Part shown: piece after piece, positions 49,236 to 59,045 of the stretch
Position numbering within the stretch: the stretch's first letter is position 1
How the letters are laid out: every line of letters starts with the position of its first letter
Assembly: GCF_034092415.1 (NCBI RefSeq)
Contig: NZ_CP139304.1
Location: 1,596,001 to 1,660,000 of the forward strand
Source: Prochlorococcus sp. MIT 1341
GTDB taxonomy: Bacteria; Cyanobacteriota; Cyanobacteriia; PCC-6307; Cyanobiaceae
DNA: 64,000 nucleotides
Direction: 5' to 3'
The notes under the pieces: generated by a model
What the model was told of the DNA's origin: nothing
The model's database searches: none
Seen by the model: only the letters and a program-made list of their open reading frames with translations
Program-made: the position numbers and the translations under genes

Positions 49236-49400
49236 ATGAAACTAAGAACTCCTTTCACTATCATTGCAAATCCACTTAGAGATATTGATCGTTTGCACGA
49301 TTTTTCTTACAAGTTACCCGCTGAAATACAAGGCGACTTTTGGGAAGAGGAATGCAAGCTTTATCCCACGAAATCTAATTGTAAGATCTACGAAGTGTAG
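49236..49400 (+). CDS. CP12-like mini-protein (54 aa), copy 2
   Basis: MKLRTPFTIIANPLRDIDRL, HDFSYKLPAEIQGDFWEE, ECKLYPTKSNCKIYEV. Cys40 and Cys49 and the P, Y and E of the CP12-type loop are kept as in copy 1, while the middle differs, which argues for selection on the C-terminal loop. ACCG/CGGT motifs recur in the divergent promoter region (49028-49235). Confidence 0.6.
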   Translation: MKLRTPFTIIANPLRDIDRLHDFSYKLPAEIQGDFWEEECKLYPTKSNCKIYEV

Positions 49401-49405
49401 ACAAG

Positions 49406-50335
49406 ATCCTTTGTCGCTATTTAGGAGATCTGCATACAGAAGCTACGCATCAGTATTCTGGAGAAAGACTTAGAACGGATGCACCTGTTGATCATGCAGG
49501 GAAAGGAGAAAATTTTTCTCCTACTGATTTATTAGCCACATCGTTGGGAACTTGCTTCCTTACAGTGATGGGAATAGCTGCAAAAGAAAAAGGTTGGGAA
49601 TTAGGTGAGATGACCGTTGAAATTGATAAGGGGATGACAACTCAAGGACCTCGCAAGATTGAATCTTCATCCCTTAACATTGATATGCCACTTGATTTGG
49701 AATCTGATCAATTAAAGTTCCTTAAAAAGGCTACAAAAGACTGTCCTGTTTTGAGAAATTTAAATGACTCAATCAAAATCAAGGTTAGGTGGAATCAATC
49801 AAAAAAGGAAAGCAAGACATCCCTTAATTTTTTACCTATCAATGTATTTCGGGAAACCCCTCAAGTCACGTTCTTTGATTCAGGAGTCAAGGGCTCAAAT
49901 GGATCCGATGTGGTAATTCATCCTGGAGGTGCAATTTCGCCTCCAAATGACGAGGAATATGAGCAGTATTAGGTTCATCACCAACAGATTGACCACAACT
50001 TGGTTTTAGATGGAAGTCGTACGTTTACCTTGCTCAATCCTGAATGGGATGAGCCCCATCACCTGATTTACCTGAATAGAAAAATGGGTTCTCTTCAGAT
50101 ACCAATTGGCACTTACCACCAATCTGTTTCAGGGCGAGAGGGCAGGATTGTATTGAATCAAGCAGTTAGAGATAGGGGCTTTGATCCAAGTAAGGAATTT
50201 ATTCCTATCAGTTTGCGTGATAGGTACGATTTGCGGAAAGCAAAAGCAGCGGAGCCTATTTTTTGGATTTGGGATGATGGAAGACTTAGAAGATTTACAG
50301 TAGATTCAGTTTCAAGTAGCGGTAAAAAGGTGTGA
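49406..50335 (+). pseudogene. OsmC-like gene fused to a conserved cupin-type domain; no normal start, internal TAG
   Basis: From ILCRYLGDLHTEATHQYSGE to about codon 135 the frame is a complete OsmC/Ohr-type domain (DHAGKGENFSPTDLLATSLG, TCFLTVMGIAA, KATKDCPVLRNL with its redox Cys). It continues in frame into FRETPQVTFFDSGVKGSNGS, then EEYEQY-TAG, and after the stop VHHQQIDHNLVLDGSRTFTL and on to 50335 in the same frame. No ATG, GTG or TTG exists between the previous in-frame stop and LGTC (a TTG at 49544). Likely a fusion by deletion followed by decay, or an unusual start. Confidence 0.7.
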
Positions 50336-50576
50336 TGCTAATTTCAAAGATGAAAATGTTTTTACTGATATAAATCCTTAAAGATATGCTGACTAAATAG
50401 ATTTCCAAACAAATTAAAGAGCTTATACCTGTAAAAAGATTCAAAGCTTCTAAAGCCGCAGTGCTTATATACCTTTATTTAACTATAAATTTAAGATATA
50501 AAATCAGAAGAATTTTCTAGAGAAAAGCAATTAATTAAGAAAGAATATGATATGCTTTCTCCGATAGAGAGGCTTA

Positions 50577-51698
50577 ATGGTTCACGATTCTCACACCCCA
50601 TCATGGACTTATGCATATGAGATGGAACTTTATCGTGAGGAATATCTAAGTGCTATAAATACCGTTTTCGATTCAGGATGTTTGCTGTTTGGAGAACAGC
50701 TTAAATCCTTTGAAGAAACATTCTCAAAATATATAGGGACAGCTTATTCAATTGGTTGTGATAATGCAACTAATGCGATTTTCTTATCTCTTAAATCTCT
50801 TGGTATTGGATCAGGACACACAGTTATCACTGTTCCTAATACAGCAATTCCTACGGTTTCAGCTATTCGTCAATCAGGGGCAAGGCCTATCTTTGTAGAT
50901 GTGGGAAAAAATGCCTTAATGGACCCTGCTTTGATCGAAGATGCGATACATCCTTCGACCAAAGCAATTCTCCCTGTTCATTTATATGGCTATCCATGTG
51001 ATATGCATGTGATAAATAAAATTGCTTCTAAGCATCAATTATCCGTGCTAGAGGACTGTAGTCAGGCACATGGTTCGAAGATTGGAGATAAAAGTGTAGG
51101 GAGCTTTGGCGATTTATCTTGCTTCTCTTTCTATCCTACAAAACCTCTTGGAGGGTTTGGAGATGCTGGCATGATATGCACTGATAACCAGGCTTTAAAT
51201 CAAAAACTTAGAAGGTTACGTTTTTATGGAATTGATTCCGACTATATAGCCCAATTTGATGGATATAATTCCAGAATGGACGAGATTCATGCTGCCATCC
51301 TAAATAAAAAAATTTCTCGTTTGGACCTCTCAATTAATCACAGACAAAAAATTCTAGATATCTATATTGCCACACTTTCTTCTCCATTTTTAACTCCACT
51401 ACCTCCTCCTGAAGATTCTTCGACGTCAAAATACCTTATCCCTTTTTTATTCGAAGGTGATAGAGATAAGTTTGCTGCGAGACTATATGAACACGGAATT
51501 GGAACTAATATTAGCTATAAAACGCCAATTCACCTTATGCCAGCATATAAGGATCTTAATTATAGGGAAGGAGATTTCCCTAATGCTGAGTTTTTCTCTA
51601 AACAAAATATCTCTTTCCCTATCTTTAATGATATGCCCGAGTCTCTAGCATATAAAATAGCCGAAAGGATTAATACTGTGTTAGATTTATATTTTTAA
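50577..51698 (+). CDS. DegT/DnrJ/EryC1-family sugar aminotransferase (373 aa)
   Basis: PLP enzyme that aminates a keto-sugar nucleotide for surface polysaccharide. The PLP lysine is Lys189 in FYPTKPLGGFGDAG, Asp160 lies in VLEDCSQAHG, and the substrate loop RLRFYGID is present. A complete family length. Starts the glycan island. Confidence 0.88.
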   Translation: MVHDSHTPSWTYAYEMELYREEYLSAINTVFDSGCLLFGEQLKSFEETFSKYIGTAYSIGCDNATNAIFLSLKSLGIGSGHTVITVPNTAIPTVSAIRQSGARPIFVDVGKNALMDPALIEDAIHPSTKAILPVHLYGYPCDMHVINKIASKHQLSVLEDCSQAHGSKIGDKSVGSFGDLSCFSFYPTKPLGGFGDAGMICTDNQALNQKLRRLRFYGIDSDYIAQFDGYNSRMDEIHAAILNKKISRLDLSINHRQKILDIYIATLSSPFLTPLPPPEDSSTSKYLIPFLFEGDRDKFAARLYEHGIGTNISYKTPIHLMPAYKDLNYREGDFPNAEFFSKQNISFPIFNDMPESLAYKIAERINTVLDLYF

Positions 51699-51730
51699 CA
51701 AAGAATTTTAGAAGTAAACTGCATAGAATA

Positions 51731-52050
51731 TTATATAAGAAACAAAGCCAATGTCGTAGCAATAGCTATATAATTAGAACTATCGCTTATTCTAGTCAAA
51801 GCATCTGCAATTATCACATTTACTATTAAACATAGTATTTGAATAATATGTATACCTTCTAAATTTAAAAGTATATTTCGGTTGAAACTATATCTAGCAT
51901 CGCCATAACTGTTTTTAAGGATACATGTTGACCCACTTGTAAGCACAGCGGTTGGAAGGAAAAACTTGGAGACGTAAATATTTTATAGAGAAGAATATAA
52001 AGGATCTTCCTGATTAGCCCAACCAAAGCAAATTTAACTATCCTGTGCAT
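51731..52050 (-). pseudogene. Broken GtrA-family membrane gene
   Basis: MHRIVKFALVGLIRKILYIL in one frame and GDARYSFNRNILLNLEGIHI then IQILCLIVNVIIADALTRIS in the next together make a four-helix GtrA-like protein interrupted by a frameshift around 51900-51940. An intact GtrA is at 61.95 kb. The remainder of 51699-52276 contains composite and second-family repeat fragments (52085-52235). Confidence 0.5.
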
Positions 52051-52149
52051 CTACTCTCAAGAACTCTAATTCTTAATTGAAGTAAATAGGAGTTTGAGTA
52101 TATCTAGAGGGCTCTCATAGACTGTTTGCGATTAATTAAAGGGAAGTTT

Positions 52150-52240
52150 GCATCAGTCAAGAAGAGATATTTTTTAGTCATTGCAAGAAAAGAGAATAAA
52201 GTGCTTGCTGAGGCTTCGAATCTTGCTGGAATTAGTGCAA
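52150..52240 (+). repeat. Second repeat family, copy at 52.2 kb
   Basis: CATCAGTCAAGAAGAGATAT, CATTGCAAGAAAAGAG, GTGCTTGCTGAGG. Related to 17.04 and to the L1/L2 blocks. Confidence 0.5.
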
Positions 52241-52276
52241 GGTTTTCAGCAAAAGTTAGCAACCTTTTTTGTCCTA

Positions 52277-53980
52277 TCAAGACGAACAGCTGTAGTGGGA
52301 TACACCTCCGGCGTTGAAGAATTTCTTGGGTTTTAGTTGGTCATAAGTCATCTCTATCTCAATTGATTGTTTTTCGTAGGGATTGCTGAACACAGTCTGT
52401 AGTTCCTTGATGACGCTGTAATCACCTTGCTCAGCATTCTTGTAAGCGGGTGCGACTATCCACTCGCGCCAGGTGTACTTGGGGTTAATCCCTTTCATAG
52501 CTTCAGATGTCACTCTGAGGTCACCGTAGCTTTTGATGCGATCTCGCCATTGTTGCAGCCAGCTACCCCACTGCCTATCAACTTGTTCTGAGCTAGGCAA
52601 GTAGAAGCTCTCTTTTAAGGGGGTAAGTTCCTTTGGGATATGAGAGAGCTTTCGGAAAAAGATCGTGTAGTCCACATTGGAAAGAACCATAAGCTGCAGT
52701 AGTTCGTTCACTAGTGTTGCGTCATAGCTCATCAGCCCAAGCTTCTTTGCCCACATGGTCTCGATTTCCTTATTCATAGCTTCCGAGAAGTCCTCTCGAA
52801 TTCGATCCAGCCTTGCAAGCGCCTGCATGTTGCCATTAAGGAGAGGTCGGATGGCTGCCCAGAACATCTGATAATTGGCTTCGGCAGCAATTGGTTGGTT
52901 GAAGAATGAAAAATGGTCCCCGCCTCCTGTCCAGGGTTGAAATTTGGGATTAAACAGTTCGCAGAATCCGAAGGGGCCGTAGTCGAGGGTGTAGCCACCC
53001 GCGGCACAGTTGTCACTGTTGAAATTTCCTTGGCAGTAGCCAACGCGCATCCAGTTGGCTACGAGCGATGTGAGCCGTCCGCGAAACAAGTGGGCCAGCT
53101 CGATTACTTGATCAGTAAAGCTAAGACTCGGATCAATGACCTGCTGGTAGTTGCGTTTGATCAGATGCTTCACAAGCATCCGCAGCTCGTTAAGTGCATC
53201 ATGATGGCTATTGCTACGTGCTCGACGGGCAAACAATTCAAGCTGCCCGACACGAAGAAAGGACGGTGCGACACGTGTTGCTATTGCTGTAGGATTGTCT
53301 ACCACGATGTCGGGATCGATGGATCTGGAGTTAAGTGCGTACCAGGGCCTACGTACTGTTTCGGACCGCGAAACATATAGTGTCAGAGAGCGTGAGGTCG
53401 GAATTCCGAGGGCCTGCATATACTCCTGTGCCAGGAACTCTCGCACGCTGGACCGGAGTACGGCACGTCCATCGGCGCCACGGCAGTAAGGCGTTGGCCC
53501 TCCTCCTTTCAGTTGCATTTCCCAGCGTTTGCCTTTGAAGAGGCCTTCGAAAACGGAAATTGCCCGACCATCGCCGTAGCCGTTGCCGGTTCCAAATGGG
53601 CATTGCTGTATGTATTCAGTGCCATAGATTGATAGGGCATAGCCGGTTGCCCAACCAGTAGGACGCATTGGTTCACGTACCACAGTGATGTCGCCTGAAA
53701 ATAAACGGCGAAATTGTTCGTCGTGGGCAAGCTCATGGCTCAGCCCCAGCTCGTTAAATAAGGTTTTACTGTGCGTGATGTATTCAGATTCTGGAATTGG
53801 AGTGGGGGTTACCGGCACGTAATGACCGGAGAAAACTTGTCGAGGTTTGTAATCGTGACCATCGTTTGTCGCTTGAGGATCCGCGTGGAGTGAATCCATC
53901 AGCGAATAGTCAGCTCGTTGTGAAAACTCAGCGAAAGTTTTTGCTGTAGGTGATTCGAACACGCTCGTGGTGGCTGGCAT
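52277..53980 (-). CDS. selO: Protein adenylyltransferase SelO (YdiU, 567 aa)
   Basis: Pseudokinase-fold enzyme that transfers AMP to Ser/Thr/Tyr residues, linked to redox stress. [20 protein letters not shown] and [20 protein letters not shown] are the SelO signature; [20 protein letters not shown] covers the metal-binding segment (N...D). Length is slightly above E. coli SelO (about 480). Composition is unusual: about 58% G+C by direct count of 53401-53460 against about 32% in 55401-55460, suggesting transfer from a GC-richer relative. Confidence 0.9.
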   Translation of the reverse strand: MPATTSVFESPTAKTFAEFSQRADYSLMDSLHADPQATNDGHDYKPRQVFSGHYVPVTPTPIPESEYITHSKTLFNELGLSHELAHDEQFRRLFSGDITVVREPMRPTGWATGYALSIYGTEYIQQCPFGTGNGYGDGRAISVFEGLFKGKRWEMQLKGGGPTPYCRGADGRAVLRSSVREFLAQEYMQALGIPTSRSLTLYVSRSETVRRPWYALNSRSIDPDIVVDNPTAIATRVAPSFLRVGQLELFARRARSNSHHDALNELRMLVKHLIKRNYQQVIDPSLSFTDQVIELAHLFRGRLTSLVANWMRVGYCQGNFNSDNCAAGGYTLDYGPFGFCELFNPKFQPWTGGGDHFSFFNQPIAAEANYQMFWAAIRPLLNGNMQALARLDRIREDFSEAMNKEIETMWAKKLGLMSYDATLVNELLQLMVLSNVDYTIFFRKLSHIPKELTPLKESFYLPSSEQVDRQWGSWLQQWRDRIKSYGDLRVTSEAMKGINPKYTWREWIVAPAYKNAEQGDYSVIKELQTVFSNPYEKQSIEIEMTYDQLKPKKFFNAGGVSHYSCSS

Positions 53981-54514
53981 GGGGGCGATCGTGACTTCTT
54001 TCTAATGTTTTAGATTGCCTGGGCATGGCCCTATAGCTGATGTCGCTCCTTTTTAGCGGTAAGTCTAAAAAGGTTGAACAGAATTGAGGTAGAAATTTGC
54101 GATTTTCTGTGAACATTCAAGGGAAGTTTTCATTATTTACTAGAGGACGTCACTCATGGGGGAATGATTCGGATAATATAAGTTGCTCTTTTTCGGTCTT
54201 GTTTGCTGTTCCTATCAGTCGAATGTATGCATTTCGTTATCTTTGTGTATAGATTGGGGGTGAGAAAGCTGGCAAGATCAACTGCTTTGCCCCTCTCCAG
54301 CTTGGTGGCTTTTGAAAACCAATAGTTAATTTACTTGGATTACAAGTCCATATAGACCATTGCTTTATCCTTAGACCGTTACTGGGGGGCTTTCAGGGCA
54401 GGGGGGCATTAATGATCTCGAGTTCAACCTTTTCTAGTTGTTTTAGAGGTTCATCCGTAGATAGTCTGTTTATGGAAGGCAAGTTTCAAGCTCTGCAAAT
54501 TCAATTCAAAACTT
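53981..54514. other. Spacer between selO and the 131-aa gene
   Basis: Contains one degenerate composite repeat (54060-54140: AGGTAGAAATTTGCGATTTT, CAAGGGAAGTTTTCATTAT) and a hairpin AGCTGG...CCAGCT around 54270-54300. No gene recognised. Confidence 0.45.
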
Positions 54515-54910
54515 ATGACTTCTAACCAAGAGGGCTCTGATCCCTTCAAGAATATTACTGAGGAAAAAATATCAGAACTGATCAAGGCCAATGATGCTTT
54601 GGATCAGGAAGAGTCCAGAGTAAGAAGTGAAGAGATAGAGGAAGCAGAAAAAAGAAGATCAGATAAGAAACTTTTTAGAAGATTAAGAAAATCACCACTA
54701 GAAATTATTAATCGATTTTTATTTCTTTTGTTCATAGGTGGTTTTCTATTTTCATTCTTTTCTGTTTATGCCACGAGTCGTTGGTGGTTCTTTTGGTATT
54801 TGGTTAGTGCCTTTTCTTGTATTGCATATACACCAAACAGGAAAGCTATTAAGGAATTGCTAGATGCTTGGCCAAATATTATAGATCTAATAAAGGGTAC
54901 GAGGAAATAA
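54515..54910 (+). CDS. Membrane protein with charged N-terminus (131 aa)
   Basis: Residues 1-65 are acidic/basic helix (KNITEEKISELIKANDALDQ; EIEEAEKRRSDKKLFRRLRK), followed by two membrane helices (RFLFLLFIGGFLFSFFSVYA; WFFWYLVSAFSCIAYT). Function unknown. Confidence 0.6.
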   Translation: MTSNQEGSDPFKNITEEKISELIKANDALDQEESRVRSEEIEEAEKRRSDKKLFRRLRKSPLEIINRFLFLLFIGGFLFSFFSVYATSRWWFFWYLVSAFSCIAYTPNRKAIKELLDAWPNIIDLIKGTRK

Positions 54911-54953
54911 GTGAGATGCTATTTCTAGACCTTAATAGTTAATAGTTGTTGGA

Positions 54954-55499
54954 CTACTTGAAAGCATAAAGGTAAACATCTGCAAGTAAAAATACTGAAC
55001 ATTTAGAGACAAGATTACAGTGTTTTTCTAGGAGTAAATGTTCTTCATTTGGGCTTAGCTTGTATCCCTTGTGAGCATCTTTTTTGTTTAGTAAGTACAT
55101 TCCAATCTTATTTAGAAGGCCTTTTCTGCTTGTGCCAATCAAAAGTAATGTAGAGGGATTTTTATTTTTGACTTCTTTAAGCACTTCATCTACTTCATAT
55201 GATTCCATGCAATAAAAAACTTGATTTGCAACAAAGATTTCAAATGGAATATCTCTCCAGTTAGTTACCTCTGAATATTCCTGAATAACATCATATCCAA
55301 TCACCTTTGATTTAGGTAACATCTTTTTCAGTTTTCCATGACCACAGCCAAAATCTAAAATTACTTTATCGGTATTTTTCAAATTGCCTAATTTAATAAT
55401 CCTTGAAAGAAGCCTGTAAAAATAAATAGCACTAACCCCCTCATACTTCGTCGTCATACTTGATTTCTCACCGATAGAGAACTTGGATTTAGAAGACAT
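54954..55499 (-). CDS. SAM-dependent methyltransferase (181 aa)
   Basis: Motif I DKVILDFGCGHGKLKKML and the acidic KVIGYDVI strand identify a class I methyltransferase; the C-terminal part (GYKLSPNEEHLLLEKHC) is shortened relative to typical members. It is 30 bp from the carbamoyltransferase and probably in one operon with it. Confidence 0.75.
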   Translation of the reverse strand: MSSKSKFSIGEKSSMTTKYEGVSAIYFYRLLSRIIKLGNLKNTDKVILDFGCGHGKLKKMLPKSKVIGYDVIQEYSEVTNWRDIPFEIFVANQVFYCMESYEVDEVLKEVKNKNPSTLLLIGTSRKGLLNKIGMYLLNKKDAHKGYKLSPNEEHLLLEKHCNLVSKCSVFLLADVYLYAFK

Positions 55500-55529
55500 A
55501 CGAATTCAGATGGTGTTGTTAACCTTAAT

Positions 55530-57221
55530 TCAGGTTTCTCTATTTACAACTCTATAATCATCTATATATATTACATCAACTCTATTTTCCTTTAATGCTT
55601 TTATGGCATCAGTGTGAGAACAGACAATTGGCTCTTCATGTGTGTTAAAGGATGTATTTATTAGACACTTTTCCTCTGACGATTTTTCCCATTCAAGCAG
55701 CAAATCCCACATGAATCTATTAGACTCCTTTGTTACAACTTGTGGCCTTGCGGTTTGGTCTATATGAACAACAGCAGGCGATTCTATTGAAAAGGAATCT
55801 CTACAGTTGATAGTTGAGGTCATATATTTTAAGCTAATGTCTCTTTCATGGAAATCTAGAAAGGCTTTAGAACTTACCTCTTCTCTAATCACAGGAGCAA
55901 ATGGCATAAATTCCGTTCTATTAAGCCGCTCGTTGATTAGTTGATTAGACTCTTTATTTGCTGTACTGAATAATATGCTTCTATGTCCTAAAGCTCTTGG
56001 GCCAAACTCCATACGTCCTCTAATTAAACCAGTGAGTTTGTGATCGAGAAGATCCGCGCAGATTGATTGGATACAATTTTCTTGAAATGATATAGTTAAT
56101 TTATAGTCCTTTTGGAAGTCATTTATGAATTTCGATGTATCAATTTCTGGCCCTAAATACATTGTAGATAGAGGCTGAACCTTCAAGCCTTTTTGGTGTT
56201 GGGCAAGGGCAGATGCTCCAAGGCAGAGCCCTCCATCTCCCATTTGTGGCTGAACAAAAATATTTTTAGTAATTGGCAATTCCTTGATCACCTGATTAAC
56301 CTTCACATTGGCAAAAACGCCTCCGGCAAGCATTAAATTTGATGGCGATATATTGTTTTTATTGAACACATAAAGAAGTAAATCACTAACTAATGTCTCA
56401 AGGTGTAGTTGAGCTGCAGCAGCTACATCTTCTTTCTTGAATAACTTGATACGATCCATTAGAATGTTACTATAAGGTTTGAAATATGGAATATATAAAT
56501 CACCAAGATTTGACAATAATCTTCCATCTTTAAAATCTATCATTTCTTTCATAAGAGGTAATGCTTTATAGGGATCTCCATAGGCTGCAAGACCAGTTAT
56601 TTTACCTTCATGCCTCATTGGACTAAAACCAAGGAGGCCAGTTATCCTCCCGTAGAAATACCCAAGACTGTCAGATGTGGGTATAGAATATATTTTTTTT
56701 AAAGGATGTTTCTCAGCCTTTCTATTAAAAATCCATACAGTTAGCGATTCAAAATCTCCACGCCCATCAGAAATTAAGCAAACTCCTTCATCAAAATGGC
56801 TTAGTAATGTAGCGCTGGCTGCATGTGCTTCATGATGATAATAATGATAAAATCTTGAGCATAATGAATTGTCTATTCTCCATCTCTCCACTTCTAAAAT
56901 CTTTTGTGAGTCTCTTTTGTAATCCCATTCTGTACGTTCTTTGTAGATTGACTTTGCTTCAACTGAGGATAAAAGATCATATCTATCTAGATAATTAACT
57001 AGTAATTTAGGCTCAAATCCTTTGTACCAAGCATAAGCAATATCTACTTCATTTAATGTTAGGCCTGATTCTCCTAGTACATAGTCAATTGACTGCTTAG
57101 GGAATCTATTGTCAAGCTTTTTTCTGCTAAAACGTTCTTCACTAACCGCCGAAACTAATACACCATTCTTAAATAAGCAAGCAGAGGCAGTTTCATTATT
57201 GCATATTCCGACTGTATACAC
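55530..57221 (-). CDS. Carbamoyltransferase, NodU/CmcH type (563 aa)
   Basis: Transfers carbamoyl from carbamoyl phosphate to a sugar hydroxyl (as NodU, TobZ). The N-terminal Kae1-like domain starts YTVGICNNETASACLFKNG, with HHEAHAASATLLSHFDEGVC and NLMLAGGVFANVKVNQVI; the C-terminal domain has FGPRALGHRSIL. Expected length. Part of the glycan island. Confidence 0.9.
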   Translation of the reverse strand: MYTVGICNNETASACLFKNGVLVSAVSEERFSRKKLDNRFPKQSIDYVLGESGLTLNEVDIAYAWYKGFEPKLLVNYLDRYDLLSSVEAKSIYKERTEWDYKRDSQKILEVERWRIDNSLCSRFYHYYHHEAHAASATLLSHFDEGVCLISDGRGDFESLTVWIFNRKAEKHPLKKIYSIPTSDSLGYFYGRITGLLGFSPMRHEGKITGLAAYGDPYKALPLMKEMIDFKDGRLLSNLGDLYIPYFKPYSNILMDRIKLFKKEDVAAAAQLHLETLVSDLLLYVFNKNNISPSNLMLAGGVFANVKVNQVIKELPITKNIFVQPQMGDGGLCLGASALAQHQKGLKVQPLSTMYLGPEIDTSKFINDFQKDYKLTISFQENCIQSICADLLDHKLTGLIRGRMEFGPRALGHRSILFSTANKESNQLINERLNRTEFMPFAPVIREEVSSKAFLDFHERDISLKYMTSTINCRDSFSIESPAVVHIDQTARPQVVTKESNRFMWDLLLEWEKSSEEKCLINTSFNTHEEPIVCSHTDAIKALKENRVDVIYIDDYRVVNRET

Positions 57222-57377
57222 TTTGAATTAGAAACTTCAATATCAATTCACTATAACACACCCAGAATTTCATCTTAATTATTCCTCTCTTGAAATGTTC
57301 TATCATTAACTGGCCTTATCTCCATTTATTAATGCCTAAAAATATTTTAAGAGGTTATTCCTCTATGTACTGAAAAA

Positions 57378-58721
57378 TTAGCCATTTACCCCGGTTAAGT
57401 AGCTTACTCTTGCAGATGTAATGATAACTCCAATCACACATGGCATCGAAAAGATGATTTGGTTCACAATACGGCTGCTTAATTTACTAGCCACAATTTT
57501 TATGATCCCAATCATTCCTAAAGCAAAAAAATAGCTAAATATAAATGAATGCCCTAGTAAATGAACTGCAAGACTTTGCTGAAAAAGCATGCAAAAGCTT
57601 AGAAATGTCCATGCTAACGGAATGAAAGCCCATAAAGTTTCCCGTTTTCTTTTTGCTAAAAATATTATTCCTACTACAGATACCAATGATAAGCAAAGCA
57701 TTCCTATTATACTCAGACCACAATTATACAATCCGATCTTTCCGCTTAATTCATAAAGACCATGTGTGTATCCCTTGTCAAGGCAGACGCTTAATCTATT
57801 TCCGCCGAGAAATTGCATTGCGGCAAGTATTCCACCATGGTGTATGTTTCCAAGGCTATCTAGACCAATTCTATTAATACCACTTGATCCAGTATTACGC
57901 ACTATAGTATCTGAAAGTCTGGCAATAGTTAATGATGAAAAATGAATTAGTGTTGGAATTATTCCAATCATTATATATATCATTCTTTCCTTTTTTGACT
58001 GAAACCCTTGTGGCAGGAGATTTAGATCTCTTTGCCTACGACCAGAAAAGATTTGTGAAAGAATGTATTCTAGAATAAAGAAGAAGCTAATTATCAGAGA
58101 CCATAACCAAGAAATTAACCCTGCAATAAAATATGAAGCAATCCCTGCTATTTTGAGCCTTTTCCAGAACAGTAAAAGGCTTAGAAGATAAAATCCAAGG
58201 AAAGGCACTTCATTCCATGGTCCAAGCATCATTCTGTAAGACCATGGGCTGCTCAAAAATATAATAAATGTGGCTGGACCAATATATAAATTCTCAATCG
58301 ATTTGTATGCACAAATGATCATTATTGATAATTCTGAGACGATTACCCCTATACAACATATCCAAATATAGTCATATATAGGACCATAAGTTTCTAATTG
58401 AATTGCTGAATCGAATTTTCCTATTACTGCATGAGGTAAGTATGTTATAGCTGAAACCAAATAGGCAGTTATTGTTTGATAGGAATTCGAGTGAGATGTT
58501 ATTTCTAATGTTTTATCAGAGCTAGTAAACCCAAACCTTATTAACGCTGAATTATTTATTATGTGACTTATAGCATTTGTAACTCGCTCGAGGTGATACG
58601 GTCTCCATGATATACCCAAAGGAGAAAATCTTTCCATAAAACTGTAGTAAAAATATGAAAAAAGGAAATACGCGCAAACCCGCAAATACGCCGCATTCTG
58701 TTTAAGGTTAGATCTATGCAT
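57378..58721 (-). CDS. Polytopic membrane protein (447 aa), glycan island
   Basis: About ten hydrophobic helices. The short periplasmic-side loops and aromatic/basic content (WNEVPFLGFYLLSLLLFWKR) resemble GT-C type or polymerase-like glycosyltransferases, but no conserved DxD or Wzy motif is seen. Likely polysaccharide assembly from context; the assignment is uncertain. Confidence 0.55.
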   Translation of the reverse strand: MHRSNLKQNAAYLRVCAYFLFSYFYYSFMERFSPLGISWRPYHLERVTNAISHIINNSALIRFGFTSSDKTLEITSHSNSYQTITAYLVSAITYLPHAVIGKFDSAIQLETYGPIYDYIWICCIGVIVSELSIMIICAYKSIENLYIGPATFIIFLSSPWSYRMMLGPWNEVPFLGFYLLSLLLFWKRLKIAGIASYFIAGLISWLWSLIISFFFILEYILSQIFSGRRQRDLNLLPQGFQSKKERMIYIMIGIIPTLIHFSSLTIARLSDTIVRNTGSSGINRIGLDSLGNIHHGGILAAMQFLGGNRLSVCLDKGYTHGLYELSGKIGLYNCGLSIIGMLCLSLVSVVGIIFLAKRKRETLWAFIPLAWTFLSFCMLFQQSLAVHLLGHSFIFSYFFALGMIGIIKIVASKLSSRIVNQIIFSMPCVIGVIITSARVSYLTGVNG

Positions 58722-58954
58722 TGCTTGTCAAATTTTTATAAACCTCTTCTAAGATAAACCATTTTGTTTGCCAGGTTCCATTTTAGTCACCTAACTTTTG
58801 CTAAGTACCTGATTAAGTCTATTGATAATTATAGCCCTAGCTATCTATTGACGTCCTTCAATTGAATATCTAAATGCTTGATAAAATATGTTCTATGTGA
58901 AATTCAATAATACTCAGATTCTGTAGCCAATAACACTAGAGGATATTTATTAAG

Positions 58955-59045
58955 ATTGCTCAGAACCATTGTTACCACTAACCTACAACTTTTAATTAGA
59001 CAACAATTGATTTCAGCTATATCAAGAACTTCTGGCGAAAATAAT
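58955..59045 (+). repeat. Composite intergenic repeat, 58.9-kb copy
   Basis: AAGATTGCTCAGAACC, CATTGTTACCACTAACC, AACAATTGATTTCAGCTATA, TCAAGAACTTCTGGCG. It is joined directly to an SDR fragment. The rest of 58722-58954 is AT-rich with nothing recognised. Confidence 0.65.

Noticed and set aside
52774-53603. Several long ORFs on both strands inside selO
   Set aside because: They are antisense or out-of-frame shadows created by the high local G+C; their translations have no protein-like pattern, while selO reads through.
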